Of a stretch of 64,000 nucleotides of DNA, positions 46,569 to 58,071 are shown in pieces. Under the pieces are notes generated by a model. That model made no database searches and had not been told where the DNA came from. It was given only the letters and a program-made list of their open reading frames with translations. The position numbers and the translations under genes are program-made. Source of the stretch: Pogostemon cablin (Eukaryota; Streptophyta; Magnoliopsida; Lamiales; Lamiaceae). Within the stretch, counting starts at the first letter, position 1, and every line of letters starts with the position of its first letter. The stretch lies in assembly GCA_023678885.1 (NCBI GenBank), contig CM042955.1, forward strand, positions 22,517,835 to 22,581,834. The letters run 5' to 3'.

Positions 46569-46877
46569 TACTCCCTCCTACTCGGATATCTATGCCCGTT
46601 TATACAGACACATAAATTAACAAATGTTGTTTTTTAAATATACTTATAACGTAAGAAGAAGTGACGATAAGTTGATAATTTAAAGAGAAAAAATAAATAA
46701 TGTTGTTTAAAATAATTAATAAAGTGTAAAAAAGTAAATAAAGTTATTGAAATTGATGAATAAATTGTAAAAAATAGTAATATATAAAGTGTATTTTTAC
46801 TCTTAATGGAACATGCATAAATACATGTGACATTTCAAAATGAAAAGTGTGCATAAACACGTGGGACGGAGGGAGTA
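46569..46877. mobile_element. Stowaway MITE 3
   Basis: The left end TACTCCCTCC is followed by CCCGTTTATAC. The right end, inverted, is TACTCCCTCCGTCCCACGTG and TTTATGCACAC. It is 309 bp and TA-flanked. Confidence 0.75.
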
Positions 46878-46917
46878 ACATTTTTTTATGAAAAGTGATA
46901 CCAAATTAATAAATAAT

Positions 46918-47668
46918 ACTTAATAACGATTCAAATTCTTTATATGACTCTCGTATTCTGTACCACTATCTAGATCGTCGACACATAAGATAAGAGTGAA
47001 AAATCAGTAACCCCAAAAGTTAATAGTGTTAATTTCTCAATTTAGGAAAATAAACATACAATAGGAAAGCACAATTAGTACATTCATTTAACACATCATA
47101 CCCGAGAATGATTAACTATTCATTCAGTGAAATTTTTGGCCAGGCTCTTTTTGAGTCATTACTGTCTATGAATGATTAACTATTTTTTCTATAAACCTAT
47201 CACAAGATTATGAATCATATATGAATGTGATCAAGATATGAGGAAAAGTAATGAAAATCCTTTAATTGAAATCAAAACAAGTTAGAAATTTATTCAATAT
47301 CACGGTAGAAAAATCACAAATATTAATAAGAGATATATGAGTAGATTAGGTTGAACTTTAATCCATATCAGTTTGTTCTCTTTACTTTGATGTTCACGAT
47401 GGTGATGAAGTTTCCTTCAATTCTGATTGGAATTATGTAATATTCAATGTTTTCTTTTTATTATATGTTGAATAATTTTGATTTTTATAAAATTAAATTG
47501 AGTAATTGAGCTTTCCTAATATAAGTTTTTCCTAAATTGAGAAATTAACACCATTAACTTTTGGGGGCTAGTGATTTCTCACTCTTGTCCTATGTGTCGA
47601 CGATCTAGATAGTGGCATAAAAGATGATGTACGAGAATGGTACATAGAATCCGAACTGTTTAACAATA
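46918..47668. mobile_element. Foldback element with >130-bp inverted arms
   Basis: The left arm (about 46930-47075) contains CTATCTAGATCGTCGACACA, AAGAGTGA.AAATCA, CCCAAAAGTTAAT and GTGTTAATTTCTCAATTTAG. The right arm (about 47510-47660) contains the reverse complements of all of these in mirror order. The interior (47080-47505) is AT-rich with no gene. Target-site duplication not determined. Confidence 0.75.
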
Positions 47669-47834
47669 GTGTAATTAACTATTTTATGAACAATTTATGG
47701 AGTAGTTTAAATAAAAAAATAATTATAATTTTAAAAAATTAAAAGGTGATAACATCTTTAATAAAAATTGATAACAAATTAAATAAGTGTAAAGTAGTTT
47801 GATGCCAATTAACCTTTTTTTTTTCCAAAACACT

Positions 47835-48450
47835 TGTGTGGAACCGTCTCATACAAAATGCCACTAGAGTTCTATCTGATTTCCAACAAGATAGGTGGCA
47901 AAAGAGATCCACTATCTCTCTATTTTCTCTTTGTCTTCATCCACCAGATATTAATATTTGCATATATTTTGATGGAGCAATTTCTAGTCGTCTTACTTGT
48001 GTTGGGGTTGTGTGTTCATTCAGAATGCTGATGGTTCTTTTAAATTTGGATATGCTATGAGTTTCTATGATATCATTGATCCTAAAGTATCTGCATTCTT
48101 AACTATGTGCCAAGCTTTGATATTAGCAACTTTCTACCAGCTCTCATCTTGTTCATTCATAGGAGATGCATGCTTGCAATATCATCTTTTGTGGTTTTGG
48201 TGAATCAGAATGCTTGTCAGCAGCTCTCTTTATCAAGTATGATATGAAGGATGTGCTTTGTTCTTTACCTCAAGATAAATTGTGTTGCATGGGTCATACT
48301 TCTAATATTATTAAAACTCATGAAATCGCTTTCTTTGCTAAGAAAAAATATTGATTGTAAAAATTCATAGAAAACTTCTCAAGATTTTATCTTGCCACTC
48401 GTTGCCGGCTTTCAGCTTTATTAATGAAAATCTTTCTTTAATAAAAAAGA
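47835..48450 (+). pseudogene. LINE-like 3' end with RNase H (RVT_3-type) relic
   Basis: In shifting plus-strand frames the sequence reads IYFDGAISSRLTCVGVV, NADGSFKFGYAMSF, LILATFYQLSSCSFIGDAC and KDVLCSLPQDKLC, ending with AHEIAFFAKK-like text and TGA. The order is that of the plant RNase-H-like domain found at the 3' end of L1-type LINEs and related genes. It is followed by a short 3' UTR with TTTATTAATGAAAATC and an A-rich end (AATAAAAAAG), as in LINE insertions. Stops and frameshifts are present. No reverse transcriptase lies upstream, so this is a 5'-truncated copy or gene fragment. Confidence 0.6.
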
Positions 48451-48475
48451 ATAATAATACATTTTATATTTTTGG

Positions 48476-48953
48476 GAGGATTACTACTAGATACACAAAA
48501 AATTCTTAATTACTATGATATACAAATATACAAAACTATTACTACTAACTACAAAAATATATAGTGATATTCCAATATTACCCCTACAATGTGCTGCACA
48601 TAAATATTGTGTGCAGCAAGAGTTCATGTGCAACAAAGTGTGTGCAGTAACAAAAGTGTGTGCAGTAAAAAAAAGTATGTGCAGCAAAAAAGTGTGGTGG
48701 TCCGGCGGCGGCGGCGACGGTACGAAATTTTCCGGAAGCGACAGTTTACCGACGACCGGCCGTCGGCGGTCCGGCAGTGGCGGTGATGGTCCGGCGGTGG
48801 GTGGGGGGTTAGGGTTTGTGGTTTAAAAGTGTATGGGTTCAGGGTTATAATTGGTATTTTACTTTAATATTTTGTATTAAATAATAATTATTTTAAATCA
48901 ATATATCTAGTAGTAATTAGGGGTATAAAGTGTGTACTATTAGTAATTAATCC
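48476..48953. mobile_element. GC-cored MITE, copy 1 (MULE-like)
   Basis: The ends are GGATTACTACTAGATACAC and its imperfect inverse (GTGTACTATTAGTAATTAATCC region). The flanks TATTTTTGG and TATTTTTTT suggest a 9-bp target duplication. A GTGCAGCA-like unit is repeated in the first half. The centre is GGCGGCGGCGG-rich, followed by GTTAGGGTTTGTGGTTTAA. It is non-coding; the 103-codon frame here is low-complexity. A second copy lies at 50857-51318. Confidence 0.7.
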
Positions 48954-49353
48954 TATTTTTTTTTTCTAATTCTAAAAATAAATAAAAATATATAATAATG
49001 TTAGAAATGTATATATACTAATAATAGTAATTTCAAATACTCTTTTAGTTTCGAAATAATTCGTCTCACTCTTTTGTAAAGTAGTTATTAATAAATAAAT
49101 TGTACAAATTAATTAGTTTGTCACGGTGGAGAGAGGATGTAATTAATAAATTATTTTGTACTAAAAGAGAAGTTTCATGGCTATCATTTAGTTGATCAAT
49201 TGCGTTGGGTTATCGTCAACCTTATGTTTTACTTTTGATGATTAAAGTTAATTGACTCTTTAGTTTTCATCATTATTCGAAGGTGAACCACTTTAGGATT
49301 GTCAATGCAAAATTCACATCTTACTATTTTCATTAGTTTACTTTAAAGTTGTG

Positions 49354-49396
<43 letters not shown>

Positions 49397-49885
49397 TAAG
49401 GACGAAATCTTCATATATGTATTGAAATACACAAACACTTGTGTAAATTAGGTTCATAGTATATAAACTCTATGGTTCCTTTTCGATTTCTATTTACCCT
49501 ATATATTAATAGAGTATTTAAATTTAGGGGACCACGGAGTTTACAAGAATATATGATGTAAACCTAGTTTACAAGAGACACCATCGAAATATATGTATGA
49601 GTGTGTTTCTATTCCATTATTATCATTATAAAAATATTTCAAATCTAAGATATAAGAATTGGTTGATTATTAATTTGGAAGAACCTAAACTGTATAAAAT
49701 TATTTTAGAGCATGAAATCATTAAATTATTTAAGATGATTTACGATAACTATATAAATTTGTCACCTATATATATTTTAAAATTATTTTAGAGCCTGAAA
49801 GCATTACATTATTTAAGATAATTACGATAACCATATAAACCATATAAGTTTGTCACATAATTAAAATTAGGATAAACTATGCATG
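48954..49885. other. AT-rich non-coding with (AAT)n microsatellite
   Basis: No gene is seen. An uninterrupted AAT/ATA trinucleotide run of about 14 units occupies 49354-49396. Confidence 0.5.
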
Positions 49886-50105
49886 AGATCGTATCAAGTG
49901 AGACCGTTTTATATTTTTTAAAATAATTATCACTTTCGTTATAAAATGTTATCACTCATGCTATAAAATATTATCACTTTTCATTTTATACTATAAATTG
50001 TTCATGAAATAGCATTATCATTTTTCATTAATTGAGTATCATTTTTCATTATAAAAAGTTATCACTTTTTATTCATCTTACGTTCTTATGTGAGACGGTT
50101 TCTTG
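49886..50105. mobile_element. Small foldback repeat with GAGACCGT ends
   Basis: GTGAGACCGTTTTATA at about 49899 pairs with the inverse of TGTGAGACGGTTTCTTG at about 50089. The inside is a degenerate array of TTATCACTTTT phrases. Similar text (TCACTTTTTATTA, ATGAGACAATCTCACACAAG) also occurs near 44940-45060, 45370-45490 and 55790-55930, so this is a dispersed family. Confidence 0.45.
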
Positions 50106-50856
50106 AAATAAATAAACTTTAAAAAATCTTAAAAGACATTAAATATATGAAATGTAATCTAATTATAATTATAGTTTATTATATATTTTTATTTTCTAAT
50201 CCTAAATTGATGGAGTATTTTTTTTTAGGTTCCTAACTGAAAATAATAAAATTCAGAATTAAAATTGATACTTAATTTATTTTAGGTAAAGATTTGGATG
50301 AGATCGTCTCTCGGATTTTCTTTTGTGAGATGGTATTAGTCCAATTAAATAATTTTAAAGGACCTATTTGGTTATTATTATAAAATTAGACAATTGAAAA
50401 ATTAATTATTGAGTAAAATCAATTGGATCAAAATATATTTAAAGGACCTTGTTTCGTTGATATTAAATTTAAAATTTTAAAAATTAATTATGATATGGAA
50501 ATTAATTATTATTTTTTAATTTAAATATTATAAATGTATAAAATGTGATACCCAATTGATTAAAAGTGTAACATTTTGAAATAAAAGTGATAATATTTTT
50601 AGTAAAAAGTGATAACAAAATCTAACACCTTTAAGCATACATTAATTTCAAAAATTGCATCACTTCTTTCCACACATAACATACTTTATAGTTTATACTT
50701 TTTTTATTACCTAAAAATATCGCATTACCTTCTAAAAGTCAATAAAATTAGTCAAAAAGTAATTTAATCTTAATATCCATTGTACAGAGAAGATGAACCA
50801 TGGGGAGGGAATGGGGGAGAGTATTATGTGAATGAACTTTTTATAAAATGTATTTG
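50106..50856. other. AT-rich non-coding
   Basis: There is no gene and no repeat that I can define, apart from phrases like those of the preceding foldback family. Confidence 0.4.
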
Positions 50857-51318
50857 GGATAGTTACTACTAGGTACATTAAAAACTACTTTATTACTATG
50901 AGATACAAACATACAAAAATATTACTACTAACTACATAAATATATAGTGATATTCCAATATTACCCTTACAATGTACTGCACATAAATGTTTGTGCGCAG
51001 CATAAAAATTCGTGTGCAGCAAAAGTTATGTACAATAAAAAAAAGTGTGTGCAGCAAAAGTTATGCGCAGCGGTGCAGCTCCGGCGGCGGCAAGGGGTGG
51101 CCTGCGGCGGTGGTCCGGTGATCGGCCGGCGGTCCGGCGGCAGTGGGTGGGTGAGGGGTTTAGGGTTTGTGGTTTAAGAGTGTATGAGATTATAATAAAT
51201 TAATGTTATATTTGGTATTTTACTTTAATATTTTGTATGTGAGAGTAATAATTTTTTTAAATCAATATATCTAACAACAATTATGGGGTACAAGTGTGTA
51301 TCTATTAGTAATTATTTG
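50857..51318. mobile_element. GC-cored MITE, copy 2 (MULE-like)
   Basis: It starts GGATAGTTACTACTAGGTAC and ends with the imperfect inverse (TATTAGTAATTATTTG). The flanking AATGTATTTG at 50847-50856 and 51319-51328 is a perfect 10-bp target duplication, the size expected of a Mutator-type insertion. It is about 80% similar by eye to copy 1 along its length, including GTGTGCAGCAAAA repeats and the GGCGGTCCGG core. Confidence 0.8.
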
Positions 51319-51328
51319 AATGTATTTG

Positions 51329-52550
51329 AAGTTTATTGAATTGTAGTAATTTTTTTTTTAAATTCAAATTAAAATTATCATTATAGGATAGGTAAAAAAA
51401 ATGTAATGATAATTATGGTTGGAGAATATTGTTTTTAATTCTCTCATTTTAATTTTAAAATGTTTATTAATAATATTTTAATTTATAATTCAGATTATTT
51501 TTTATTGCATTGTAAACCTAATTAAATTTTATAAAAAGGTAATCAGCGTGCTTTGTTCTGGGACTTGACAAAAATGGAAGCATTGAACTTTAATTTTCAA
51601 AACTAGAACTAGAATAAAGAGATCTCATAAAAGATTATACTAAAAGAAAAGGAAATAAAGTTTCTTACAGAAAGCAGTAAGTTTTGAATGAACATTTCTT
51701 AGAAATTTGAATGGATCCGATTAAGATTTTCTAATCTCCATTCTATTTTTGCAACAATATTCAATACATACATAATTATTTTTCGTACTTTCCATTACTT
51801 CTCCCCCTCAGTTAATTGTGGAATAAAACACATCTCATGTAAATAATATGTCACTTCGTCTAAATCAAATTGGTCAAAGAATATACTATCTCAATCTCAT
51901 TTCAATAATATGTCACTTCGTCCAAATCAAATTGGTCAAAAATTATACTACATCCATCCAATTTCAATATTTACATATTTTAAATTTGGACATATCATTT
52001 CAATCTTTACGTTTTCCTTATTAGTAAATGAAACCACACAAATTAATTATTTATCTCTCTATAATCCCACACATCACACTAATTCATCTACTCACGTTAC
52101 ATTAAAATATATTATTTCTCTCACATCACTACACAACATTAAAATACTACATTCCTTAATCTACGTGCAAAAACATAAACTTTGAAATTGCACACGTAAA
52201 CTTTGAAACGAGACGAAAGAAATATTTTCTTAAAATTATGTATTTACACAATCAAACTAAAAAGGAATAGATAGCTACGACGCTAAGTGAAACTTAACTT
52301 ACCTCTAAAAATAAATAAAATTGATCAAAGAATATCTTTTCTAAAATTATGTATTGAAAATAAAATTGATCAATCTTTTCTAAAATTCTGTATTTACTGT
52401 ATCTGTGATATATGAAATTTAACGTGAAACAAGCAAGTATTAAAGGTACAATTAAACTAAAAATGGAATAGATTATAGAAAAATCCCACTCACACTTGAA
52501 CCTCTGTAGGATCCTTTAGAATTTCCTCACGATTTTTCACACAATTCGCT
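51329..52550. other. AT-rich upstream region of the receptor-kinase gene
   Basis: No other gene is seen. A short unit, AATAATATGTCACTTCGTC followed by AAATCAAATTGGTCAAA, is directly repeated at about 51844 and 51905. The frame at 51910-52185 is AT-rich and unsupported. Confidence 0.4.
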
Positions 52551-52552
52551 CA

Positions 52553-52559
52553 TATATAT
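52553..52559 (+). promoter_or_regulatory. Candidate TATA box of the receptor-kinase gene
   Basis: TATATAT within CATATATATG lies about 415 bp before the ATG and just before a pyrimidine-rich, leader-like stretch. The start of transcription is not established. Confidence 0.3.
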
Positions 52560-52577
52560 GTCTACACTCTCTCCCAC

Positions 52578-52618
52578 ACACCCACACACACACACACACA
52601 CTCTCTCTCTCTCTCTCC
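52578..52618 (+). repeat. (CA)n(CT)n microsatellite in the probable 5' leader
   Basis: A (CA) run of about 11 units runs straight into a (CT) run of about 9 units. CT-rich tracts are common in plant 5' leaders. Confidence 0.85.
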
Positions 52619-52972
52619 TTCCTGTAGGCTGCAATGCAACTGCAAGAAAGAATTCTTGCTTCTATGGTTATTTAGCACTGAACCCCAAAAACACCTCCCT
52701 CTGCTTTGATTCTCTCAAATCCCACATTTTGAAACTCTGTAAGCTCCATTTTCTAAACCCCTTTACCAGAATCTACCCCACTTTTTCCAGACACCATTCT
52801 TGGACTTTGTTTCCTTTTCCTCCTTCCTCTCCTTTTTCCCCTTTCGCACATACTATATATATTTTTGTCTCACGCCATTTGTTTCATCTCCCACTGTCAA
52901 TTCAAACCCAAAAGGCTGCATTCTTTATTCTGAACACTACCCAACATTCTTGAAAAAAAAAATTATTCAAAA

Positions 52973-55620
52973 ATGTTGAAGCTTCAACTTCTCATTTCCA
53001 TGGTGGGAGTTCTGTTGTTGTTGGTAATATTAGAAGGCAATGCTGCTTCTGAAACGCCTATTAAAAGCGACAAGTCTGCATTGCTGGATTTTGCCAACAA
53101 GATGTCCCATTTACGTTCCTTAAACTGGAACGAAAATGTCACAGTGTGCGAGAATTGGATTGGAATTACTTGCAGCGATGATGGGAGTCGAGTGATAGAA
53201 GTGAGGCTGCCTGGAATCGGGCTTCACGGCCCGATTCCAAAGAACACGTTGAGCCGTTTGTCAGCACTGCAGATCTTGAGCTTGAGATCCAACGCCATTA
53301 ATGGGACCTTCCCTCTGGATTTTGGTGAACTCAGAAATTTATCTTCTCTTTATCTTCAGTACAACAGTTTCTCTGGTCCATTGCCTGTGGATTTCTCTGT
53401 TTGGAAGAATTTGACTATCATTGACTTATCGTATAATGGTTTTAATGGCAGTATTTCTGGCTCTTTATCGAGTTTGGGGAAACTTACTGCGTTGAGTCTT
53501 GCTAGAAACTCACTTTCAGGTGTGATTCCTGATTTGAATTTGCCAAATTTGCAGCAGCTTAACTTTTCATACAATAATCTTGTTGGTAATGTGCCCCAAT
53601 CACTTCGGAGATTCCCAAAATCTGTGTTCGTAGGTAATAGTCGGTCTTTGTTAGAGTACACAGTCACTAGCTCTCCACTTGTTTTAGTACCTGATCATGT
53701 GCAAAATTCAACAAACAAGAATGTAGTTAGTCAAAGGGGTTTACTTGGAATTGTCATAGCTGGTTCTGTTCTTGTCCTTCTTGGTTTTGGTTTCCTGTTG
53801 TTTGTGTGCTTGATTAGACGAAAAACGGGCGATGCATTCCCTGGGAATTTAGAAAAGGGGGACATGTCTCCAGATAGAACAATTTCTACGAGCCAGGATG
53901 CTAGCAATAAGCTGGTTTTCTTTGAGGGGTGTAACTATGCTTTTGATTTGGAGGATTTGTTGAGAGCCTCTGCTGAAATATTGGGGAAGGGCACGTCCGG
54001 GACAGCGTATAAGGCGACACTGGAGGACTCCATGACGGTGGTGGTGAATAGGTTGAAGGATGTGACCGTAGGGAAGAGGGATTTCGAGCAGCAGATGGAT
54101 TTAATCGGAAGCATCAAACATGAGAATGTTGCTGAGCTGAGGGCTTATTATTATTCAAAGGATGAGAAGCTTATAGTGTATGATTATTACAATCAAGGCA
54201 GTTTAGCTTCAATGCTTCATGGTATGTTATCATTCTCATGCTACCTTTATTCTCATTGTATTTGGAGTTCTCTCTGATTGAGAATGCAACCTTTATGATT
54301 AACATGAATCTTGATTGCTAGTGGCTGAAATGATTAACATAAAACTATGGAAGTTTACTGATTTGTTTATTGTTTTGTCCTTTATTTGGCTGTAGTGATA
54401 ACTTGGAATCATGGATTATTACATAAACATAAACAGATAAAGCGTGTACAATAGACGGGTCATTTAAATATTCAAGCATCTTAGTTGGGGTAGAGGAATC
54501 TTTCAGCTTTTTATATTTGAAAAATTGGGCTCATCTTTGCTATGATTTAAATAAATGAAACACTCTGTATTGCATTATATGCTAATGACTGTTTGAACTG
54601 GTGAGCCTTTTCTATTCTTGGTATATTATCATACAAATCATTGTCAATTGTTTTCATTCTTGGATCTTCATGGATATATAGCTGTGACAAATGATTCTGT
54701 GAGTATCTATTGTTATCATGATTGGCAAGTTTGGTAGCTGTACGCCTGTACATGATCTCCTCTTCCCCCATTAAAACATACACATGCTAAGTAACTCATA
54801 ATGGAATGGCTAAGGTCGACAGTTTCCTCGGATGGCCAATGAAAGAATTTTATGTATAATGCATACATACTAGATGCAGGATTACACTAATCATGTAGTG
54901 GAATGTATAACCTTTTGAAGTTCATTTGGGAAGAATTTGGATGAAGATTGTGGATGATATATAATCTGTGCTTTGTTCTTTTAAATGGGTTAACTCTTGT
55001 GACTAATATATTCGAAACTTGCAGGCAAAAGAGGAGAAAACTTGACTCCCCTCGACTGGGAATCCCGACTGAAGATAGCCATTGGCGCAGCAAGAGGCAT
55101 AGCTCGTATCCATGAAGAGAACAACGGGAAGCTAGTTCATGGAAACATCAAATCTTCCAACATTTTCCTAAACTCTCAACAATACGGATGTGTATCCGAT
55201 CCTGGTCTGTTGACCATGATGAGCTCATTGCCTCCACCAATCGCACGTAATGCAGGTTACCGTGCTCCAGAGGTGACAGACACTCGTAAAGCCATGCAAC
55301 CATCCGACGTCTACAGCTTTGGCGTAATTATACTGGAGCTACTCACTGGTAAGTCCCCCATTGCCACCACAAATGGTGACGAGATCATCCACTTGGTGCG
55401 GTGGGTCCACTCAGTGGTTCGAGAGGAGTGGACAGCTGAAGTATTTGATGTGGAGCTGCTAAAGTATCCCAACATAGAGGAACAACTGGTGGAGATGCTA
55501 CAGATTGCCATATCCTGTGTGGTAAGAATCCCAGATCAAAGACCTAGAATGTGTGAGGTTGTTAAGATGCTCGAAAATGTAAGGACAGGTCTGCCCATGG
55601 CTTCGTCTCCTGGCGTTTGA
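52973..55620 (+). CDS. LRR receptor-like protein kinase, kinase domain predicted inactive
   Basis: Exon 1 (52973-54221) and exon 2 (55025-55620) join through GTATGT..TTGCAG (803-bp intron) to encode 614 residues. Order: signal peptide (about 1-25), LRR N-terminal cap (33-70, with CENWIGITC), five to six leucine-rich repeats (about 75-215), transmembrane helix (257-281) with IRRK stop-transfer, and a kinase-like domain (about 325-605). It would sit in the plasma membrane. The layout, the conserved LRASAEILGKGTSGTAYKA and the single kinase-domain intron are those of the plant 'probable inactive receptor kinase' group (At4g23740 and relatives). Catalytic positions are altered: the VAIK Lys is Asn359 (VVVNRLKDV), HRD is HGN (455-457), DFG is DPG (475-477). 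It therefore probably signals as a scaffold or pseudokinase. The start is the first ATG of the signal peptide; a 131-codon frame ends 20 bases upstream. Confidence 0.93.
54222..55024 (+). other. Intron of the receptor-kinase gene
   Basis: The intron starts GTATGTTATC, ends TTGCAG and splits a Gly codon (phase 1). It is AT-rich without a recognisable element or nested gene. Minus-strand frames inside it lack motifs. Confidence 0.9.
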
Positions 55621-57029
55621 GATGCGATGCGATGCGTCCCTTTCTCGTTTCATCGTAGTCATGTTCTGGAGTTGAGTTCACTGCCTTGGTGGACGTTAGT
55701 TGATAGATTGTGAAGAAGGTTGATGTTATGGTGTGTGTGGAGCTCACATTTCAATCCATGCACCTTTGTTTTCAGACCATAGGTACAGGTATTGTGTGAA
55801 AGATTGTCTCATGCTGAGACTATTTTAGATTTTATTAAATAAAATTATTGTTATTATTTTCATTAAAGATGATAATAATTTTTTTTTTCATCTTATTAGT
55901 TATTCATGAAATAATTCAGAATGTTTCAATACTATTTTTCGCAAACAAAACAAAAATTCTAATCAACTCAAAAAAGGCAGCAATCAATAATCCTTCATCT
56001 CCTTATATTATATAGTAAGGGTTTCTCTGGAAATTTTTTCCAAAAATGTTTACACCAATCTCATTGTCAATCATTCCTTAATTAACTTAATCATGCAACT
56101 TTCTCTTTCTCTAATTCTGAAATTAATCAAGGCCGATTGATCTTCTTTCCTTGTGGCAACCTATCAATTATTTTAACACGTTTTATAATTAATCACTGCC
56201 AATTGATATTCTTTCCTTGTGGAAACCTATCAATTATTTTAACACGTTTTATCCTGCAATACAAGGAAACAAAATATAAGGCAAAAAATGTACTCAATGA
56301 CATTTATTATTCTTAACAAAGTTGATATGGTGAACCAAGAATTTTTTAATAAGAAGAAAGATGCAAATTACAATCCTAATATTTGTACCTCATGAAATCA
56401 GATTTTATCCTTTTCGATTTAGTTAGAAAATCAGCTAAAAAAAAACATAAATCGAAATATCACCTTAAAACCCTTTTGGTGTCCATTTAAAAGTTATTAA
56501 ACTATTTTGGAGGATTAAAGTTTCTTAAAATTATTTTACGAGACTATTTATGTTTTAACTCTGTTCTTATGTGATTTAACTTAATATCATTATGCTCGAA
56601 TTTGGTTTTATTTAGGTTCAAGGTATAATAGAATAGTAATAATACTAATCGAGTTCGATTTGTTTAAATAAAATTCAAATTTATCTTGATAACATAACGT
56701 TTACAAAGAAAAATTATTTTAGATCTGAGTTAAGGATTGAGAAAACATTAATTTGAAGGTACATTGGGAGTCAATTATTTATGTATTTAGTGATTATCAT
56801 AACGGTTCATGTTTAAAAAATATTATTCTACCCGTAATACAAAACTCTTTACCCAAAAATAAAAAATAATCTAACAATTTCAAAAATACTTTATTTTAAA
56901 TTTGTCACTCATTTTTTTCATACATGTCATTGTTTTATACTTTTTTTATTACTTAAAATACTTCAATACTCTCTAAAATTAACAAAATTGGTCAAAACAA
57001 CCTAAAGTATTTTATTCTTTAAGGTGTAT
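55621..57029. other. 3' UTR of the kinase gene, then AT-rich intergenic DNA
   Basis: No gene is seen. A 64-bp unit (CTTTCCTTGTGGCAACCTA, then TCAATTATTTTAACACGTTT) is tandemly doubled at about 56140-56255. Confidence 0.4.
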
Positions 57030-57038
57030 TAAGTTTAA

Positions 57039-57858
57039 GGGAAAATAGATTTTTTTGTCCGCTAACTTTGCCCAATTTTGAATTTAGTCCATAAATTTTT
57101 CACTTTTTGAAAATCGTCCATTATATTTGCAGAATTTTGAAAATCGTCCATTATATTTGAAAAATTTTGAAAATCGTCCATCATGTTTACTAAGTTCAAC
57201 AAAATCGTCCGTTTCAACAGGTCATTAGCAGGTTATTCTAAAAAATAAAAATAAAAAATATGTATAATATATATATATATATATACTATTTAAAAAAAAA
57301 TAGCATCCACTAAGAATTTATATTATACTCTCCCCGTCCGCCCGAAAGAGGGCATTTTGCTTTTGTGCACGTTGATTAAGAAATATTGTTATTTAATGTG
57401 TAGTGGGTAGTTATATTAGTGGGAGTGTGGATCCCATATTTTAATTGTATTAGTGGGTGTATGTGGATCTCATGTGTGTAAAAAAGGAAGTGACCCTCTT
57501 TGGAACGGACGACCAAAATGGAAAAAAGACCCTCTTTCGAGCGGACGGAGGAAGTATCAATATTTATATTTGCTCCACTTTAGTAATGAGATTAATATTA
57601 TTTGTTTGGTATACGGAAGTGAAAAATGAAAAGTGAGATAAAATTGGTTAAATAAAAATATGATATAGATTAATTGGGGTAAAAATATTCAAATGACCTG
57701 CCATAGCAGGTCAAATGACCAAAATGTTGAATTTTATGAAGTTAATGGACTAATTTCAAAATTATTATAAAATTAACGGACTAAATTTAAAATTAAAAAA
57801 GTTAATGGACTAATTTCAAAATGAATGAAAATTAACGGATGAAAAAATCTATTTTCCC
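57039..57858. mobile_element. MULE-type MITE with 9-bp TSD, containing a nested Stowaway
   Basis: The ends GGGAAAATAGATTTTTT and its inverse AAAAAATCTATTTTCCC continue as imperfect inverted repeats for about 50 bp (GTCCGCTAACTTT against AAATTAACGGATG). The nine bases TAAGTTTAA flank both sides (57030-57038 and 57859-57867). GAAAATCGTCCATTATATTT is repeated three times near 57110-57185. No coding capacity. A Stowaway element is inserted at 57326. Confidence 0.9.
57326..57556. mobile_element. Stowaway MITE 4, nested
   Basis: The left end TACTCTCCCCGTCCGC with CCGAAAGAGGG mirrors the right end (inverted) TACTTCCTCCGTCCGC with TCGAAAGAGGG. It is 231 bp, TA-flanked, and lies inside the larger MITE. 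Confidence 0.88.
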
Positions 57859-57957
57859 TAAGTTTAATTATGAGGACTATAATAGTCGCCTTGCCTAGGG
57901 AATCTGAAATATTCTCTCTTGTCAACCATATATTCATACTTCATTATTATGTCCACA

Positions 57958-57975
57958 CCACGTCAACGATCCGAA
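57958..57975 (+). promoter_or_regulatory. Histone type I element (hexamer plus octamer)
   Basis: CCACGTCAACGATCCGAA matches the plant histone type I consensus (CCACGTCANCGATCCGCG) in all but the final two bases. It lies about 115 bp before the TATA box. In plant histone H3 and H4 genes this composite site directs expression to S phase and meristems. Confidence 0.8.
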
Positions 57976-58052
57976 CAAACATCATAAGATAAATCTACAC
58001 CGTTGATTACAATAACATAAATCGACAGCTTCAATCATATTTCTCATTTTCA

Positions 58053-58060
58053 TTTCCCGC
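58053..58060 (+). promoter_or_regulatory. E2F-like site
   Basis: TTTCCCGC fits the E2F/DP consensus TTTSSCGC and lies 12 bases upstream of the TATA box. With the type I element it supports G1/S-regulated transcription of the histone gene. Confidence 0.55.
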
Positions 58061-58071
58061 CAACTTCACCC

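Noticed and set aside
51910..52185. 91-codon plus-strand frame upstream of the kinase gene
   Set aside because: It is AT-rich, with no motif and no promoter or splice context.
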